Shown here: one piece after another, positions 5,167 to 5,199 of the stretch | Numbering within the stretch: position 1 is the stretch's first letter | Layout: the number at the start of each line of letters is the position of its first letter | Source: Flavobacteriales bacterium | Lineage (GTDB): Bacteria > Bacteroidota > Bacteroidia > Flavobacteriales > BACL11 | Direction of reading: 5' to 3' | NCBI GenBank assembly: GCA_018695965.1 | Contig: JABHQB010000073.1 | Coordinates: forward strand, 1 to 5,199 | Length of the DNA: 5,199 nucleotides | Program-made: the position numbers and the translations under genes | The notes under the pieces: generated by a model | Seen by the model: only the letters and a program-made list of their open reading frames with translations | Databases searched by the model: none | What the model was told of the DNA's origin: nothing

Positions 5167-5199
5167 CAAAATAAATTAACTCTTTAATTTTGGATCTAA

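Overview
This AT-rich window looks like chromosomal DNA of a member of the Bacteroidota, most likely the Flavobacteriales. The evidence is a large OmpA-family protein with the TPR / beta-propeller / CRD / OmpA_C layout typical of that phylum, a secreted protein ending in a type IX secretion (T9SS) sorting domain, TAnnTTTG-type promoter elements, and the absence of clear Shine-Dalgarno sites. No species is claimed.

Layout. The plus strand carries the 3' part of a dicarboxylate/amino acid:cation symporter (1-720, entering from outside the window). It is followed, with a one-base TAATG overlap, by the 638-residue OmpA-family protein (720-2636), whose domain order matches the T9SS component PorE. 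This pair converges on a minus-strand unit, trmD (3798-3124) then rplS (3031-2687), the usual translation-related pair. A hairpin at 2637-2665 separates the two convergent units. Further right on the minus strand is a 297-residue exported protein (5141-4248) with one CxxCH haem-c-type motif, a Reeler-like ('choice-of-anchor V') domain, a four-cysteine module and a T9SS sorting domain. It has its own promoter-like element and terminator.

The roughly 395-base gap between trmD and that terminator (3799-4193) has no credible gene. It is far more AT-rich than the rest (50 G+C among 300 bases counted at 3901-4200). It contains several palindromes, an 11-bp inverted repeat 240 bp end to end, six copies of a short AGTAAT motif, and a plus-strand promoter-like pair followed by three possible hairpins. 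It is the least explained part of the window.

How the parts relate. trmD and rplS are housekeeping genes: tRNA m1G37 methylation and ribosomal protein L19. The OmpA-family protein and the sorting-domain protein both point to an envelope with a T9SS: one looks like a periplasmic, peptidoglycan-bound part, the other like cargo. That they work together is an inference; they are not in one operon. Nothing here is a clear new multi-gene system. The best leads are the T9SS-routed CxxCH protein and the structured intergenic region.
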